64,000 bases of DNA from Pantanalinema sp. GBBB05 (lineage in GTDB: Bacteria; Cyanobacteriota; Cyanobacteriia; Leptolyngbyales; Leptolyngbyaceae): contig VRZD01000013.1 in assembly GCA_016743235.1 (NCBI GenBank), positions 1 to 64,000 on the forward strand, read 5' to 3'. This document shows, one piece after another, positions 61,976 through 64,000 of this stretch. The first letter of the stretch is position 1. Every line of letters starts with the position of its first letter. A model generated the notes under the pieces. That model was not told the DNA's origin, did not search any database, and saw only the letters and a list, made by a program, of their open reading frames with translations. Position numbers and translations under genes: made by a program.

Positions 61976-62605
61976 ATGCGTGTAGATCGAGTATTTGGTG
62001 ATCTGTTTGATTGGATTAAGCGAGTTCTGAGTTGGAAAAAGGGCGAGGAAGTAGTTCGTAAACCCTACGAGGTACTGAAACTCATTAGAGGCAGACGAGG
62101 CATTCTCAAGCTAGTGACGCGAGATATGCCGAGAGCCGTTCGCACATATATCTTTTCGCCTTTTCCCGGTAATCAGACCAATGTGGTATCGTCCTATCAA
62201 AAAGACATTCATATTTGTCTCGATCACTTATGGGCGATCGAAGAGGAGAAAAGTAAACAACCGGCAAAAGCCGCTGCAAAATCGGCAACGGGACGATCGC
62301 AGCGCTCCCGACAACCTTTTGCAAACAGCCACCGCATTTGTGTATTTGAAGCGTCTCGCTTCATGAGCAAAGATGGAACATATAACACTAATATGATTTA
62401 TTCCGAGGACTTAAACCTGCTCGGAAACGGCTTTCACCGTGATCAATATGCGGTGCCAATTATGGATGATCTAGCCAATTTACTGAAAGAATTTCCGATC
62501 GACACAATCGATTGGCAAGTGGAAATAGAAAGTAGTTGTAAGCGTTATCTGGGGGCTCACTGGCGACCCAATCGCTCACCGGAACCTAACTCCGCCATCA
62601 ACTAA
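61976..62605 (+). CDS. Protein of unknown function
   Basis: A 209-residue basic, soluble protein starting at ATG 61976. The first 60 residues are rich in Arg, Lys and aromatic residues (VFGDLFDWIKRVLSWKKGEE and RGRRGILKLVTRDMPRAVR). A low-complexity Lys/Ala/Ser segment (about 93-115) separates them from a second part with FEASRFMSKDGTYNTNMIYSE and a C-terminal IDTIDWQVEIESSCKRYLG. No enzyme motif or membrane segment is recognised. It converges on dnaJ with 5 bp between stops. Its good codon usage and uninterrupted frame support a real gene. Confidence 0.6.
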   Translation: MRVDRVFGDLFDWIKRVLSWKKGEEVVRKPYEVLKLIRGRRGILKLVTRDMPRAVRTYIFSPFPGNQTNVVSSYQKDIHICLDHLWAIEEEKSKQPAKAAAKSATGRSQRSRQPFANSHRICVFEASRFMSKDGTYNTNMIYSEDLNLLGNGFHRDQYAVPIMDDLANLLKEFPIDTIDWQVEIESSCKRYLGAHWRPNRSPEPNSAIN

Positions 62606-62610
62606 ATAAG

Positions 62611-63573
62611 TCACACGGGTAAATCGCCGCGCGGATTAAACGTTTCCAGTTCCCGCAGCTTTTCATATAGTTCCCGTTCTGGCTCACTCAGCTCTTTCGG
62701 GGTGACAATCTGAACTTCCACGATCTGATCACCGCGTTTGCCGCTAACGCTAGGGTATCCCTTATTTGCCAACCGCAACCGTTGCCCTGATCGTACTCCC
62801 GGTGGAATTGTCATTTTGACTAAACCATCTAAGGTGGGGATTTCGATCGCTCCACCTAACACCGCTTCCGCTGGAGTGATCGGAATCTGACAGGCAACAT
62901 CATTATCTTCCAACTTAAAGAAGGTATGGGGCGCTACGGTAATCTTGAGATATAAATCGCCGCCATTGACACCTTGCCCTTTGAGCCGCACCCGTTGTCC
63001 CGTCACCATCGCGGGTGGCATATTCACTTCCAGCGATCGCCCATCTTCCAGGCGAATCCGTTCCCGTCCGCCCAAATAAGCTTTCTCTAACGGCACCGTT
63101 AATCGAGCTTCCGCATCTCGCGGACTGGGGCGGGAAATCGTCCGAGTTTTTTTCGTTGTGCCAGGACGGTAAACATCCTGTGCCATCCCTGCCACCGTAC
63201 CGCTTTCGCGGCGATTCAACAGTTGCTCCACAAAGCTGTTGAAATCCCGAAATTCCCCGTAATCAACATCACTACCCGATCGCTCACTACTCCGACCCGT
63301 CCAACCTCGGAAACCGGAGGCTTTGCCGCTGCCCTGAAAGCCTCGTTGTTGCCAATACCGCCCAAACTGGTCATACTGCGCTCGTTTTACCGAGTCTGAT
63401 AATACTTCGTAGGCTTCATTGATCGCTTTGAATTTCTCTTCCGCTTCCTTATTGCCCGGATTTAAATCCGGGTGGTATTGCCGTGCCAATCGCCGAAAGG
63501 ACTTTTTGATGTCCTCTGCACTGGCATCTCTGGACACTCCCAGAATGTCGTAATAGTTCCGAAAGTTTTGCAT
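62611..63573 (-). CDS. DnaJ-type co-chaperone without zinc domain (CbpA-like)
   Basis: A 320-residue Hsp40 of type II. The J-domain (residues 5-70) has the HPD motif in [15 protein letters not shown]-rich linker (about 75-130) leads to two C-terminal substrate-binding beta-domains ([19 protein letters not shown] and [19 protein letters not shown]). The Cys-rich zinc fingers of DnaJ proper are missing. It stimulates a DnaK ATPase. The next gene upstream on the same strand ends 132 bp before its start and may itself encode a DnaK-type protein. Confidence 0.93.
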   Translation of the reverse strand: MQNFRNYYDILGVSRDASAEDIKKSFRRLARQYHPDLNPGNKEAEEKFKAINEAYEVLSDSVKRAQYDQFGRYWQQRGFQGSGKASGFRGWTGRSSERSGSDVDYGEFRDFNSFVEQLLNRRESGTVAGMAQDVYRPGTTKKTRTISRPSPRDAEARLTVPLEKAYLGGRERIRLEDGRSLEVNMPPAMVTGQRVRLKGQGVNGGDLYLKITVAPHTFFKLEDNDVACQIPITPAEAVLGGAIEIPTLDGLVKMTIPPGVRSGQRLRLANKGYPSVSGKRGDQIVEVQIVTPKELSEPERELYEKLRELETFNPRGDLPV

Positions 63574-63705
63574 GGAAGAACGGATCAGTAAGCAGGTGGT
63601 ATTGAGATAAACACGATCGTGGCTGGGCTAGTCCTGATCGTCATGCCGAATCAGCAGGATGTAATTCAACCATTAAAGCAAATCGCTGATCTAGAATGAC
63701 GAAAC

Positions 63706-64000
63706 TTACAGCCAATCATCATCGTCATCCCAATTATCTTCATATAAGTTAGGGCGATCGTTGCGGGGAGGGCGGGCTGCCGGACGCCGTTCTGACCGAT
63801 CCCGCTCAGCAGGACGAGCGGCGGGTGGACGATAATCGCTGGAGCGATCAGAAGCATTGGAATAACTAGACCGATTCTCAGAACGCGCAGACTCCCGCTC
63901 ATCCCAACCCCGATCTCTGGGGGAACGATCGTCCGGGCGCGGGGTACTCCGATTCGAGGCGCTATACGGATCGTTATAGCGCGGGCTGGGAGCAGCTGGG
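63706..64000 (-). CDS. 3' end of an Arg/Asp/Ser-rich protein, possibly a DnaK C-terminus (partial)
   Basis: A minus-strand frame is open from the window edge to TAA (63706-63708). It encodes a tail rich in Arg, Asp, Ser and Pro, ending NLYEDNWDDDDWL. Its upstream position relative to dnaJ, together with the disordered R/D/Y tail ending in acidic and aromatic residues, resembles the C-termini of some cyanobacterial DnaK proteins. The diagnostic ATPase domain is beyond the window, so this is a guess. Confidence 0.55.
   Translation of the reverse strand, partial: PAAPSPRYNDPYSASNRSTPRPDDRSPRDRGWDERESARSENRSSYSNASDRSSDYRPPAARPAERDRSERRPAARPPRNDRPNLYEDNWDDDDDWL

Noticed and set aside
63666..63902. 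A 78-codon minus-strand frame beginning MSGSLRVLRIGLVIP
   Set aside because: It is the out-of-frame shadow of the Arg/Asp-rich partial gene that runs to TAA at 63706-63708.

Overview
The window is cyanobacterial chromosome of roughly 50% GC. It carries the allophycocyanin operon apcA-apcB-apcC, NdhH of the photosynthetic NDH-1 complex, the ferredoxin-thioredoxin reductase variable chain, a manganese transporter with the cyanobacterial MntC signature, a SYCRP1-type cAMP receptor protein and a thylakoid-lumen pentapeptide protein. The octamer GCGATCGC (HIP1) recurs throughout, and there are heptameric and purine-rich low-complexity repeats of the kind seen in filamentous and Leptolyngbya-like cyanobacteria. 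The genus cannot be fixed from the sequence alone.

Layout. Positions 1-125 look like the right end of an insertion sequence. 0.4-4.4 kb (minus strand): carotenoid oxygenase, BT1-type folate/biopterin transporter, tandem DUF305 protein. 4.6-7.4 kb: mntC-mntA-mntB behind an intergenic region full of inverted repeats. 7.5-14.6 kb: M48 protease, aldo/keto reductase, tandem-AAA CDC48-like ATPase, GST, GAF histidine kinase. 14.6-21.2 kb: small conserved proteins, a CHASE2-GGDEF-EAL protein, a lipoprotein, an Ala-rich protein and a VOC protein. 21.3-25.7 kb: VTE6-type kinase, shikimate kinase, PriA. 25.7-31.7 kb: stomatin/NfeD pair, PP2C phosphatase, FtrV, a HigA-like antitoxin behind a decayed HigB toxin, RsmH. 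31.7-39.4 kb: M48-TPR protease, NdhH, SYCRP1, polyprenol-type glycosyltransferase, NlpC/P60 hydrolase, PyrD. 39.8-47.5 kb: multi-GAF protein, lumen pentapeptide protein, DnaG, DegT aminotransferase, GST. 47.6-52.4 kb: amidase-glucosaminidase, YraN, apcABC, Sfp-type phosphopantetheinyl transferase. 53-64 kb: RNase R, GT39 glycosyltransferase, cytosine-deaminase-like hydrolase, TPR protein, CPBP-like membrane protease, RpiA, an unknown protein, DnaJ, and the 3' end of an Arg/Asp-rich protein.

Most of the window is ordinary housekeeping and photosynthetic chromosome with mostly single-gene units. Clear operons are mntCAB, SPFH-NfeD, apcABC and M48-TPR/rsmH. The points most worth a second look are: (i) a purine-rich repeat family that occurs between genes and also in frame inside priA, pyrD, dnaG and a GT39 gene; (ii) a perfect 21-bp inverted repeat overlapping the mntC translation start; (iii) an intact HigA-like antitoxin fused to the remains of its toxin gene; (iv) a long stem-loop between apcB and apcC and an HLR1-like (RpaB) box upstream of apcA; (v) a terminator with no annotated gene in front of it at 38.16 kb, which suggests a small RNA. 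I found no CRISPR array, tRNA, rRNA or prophage.
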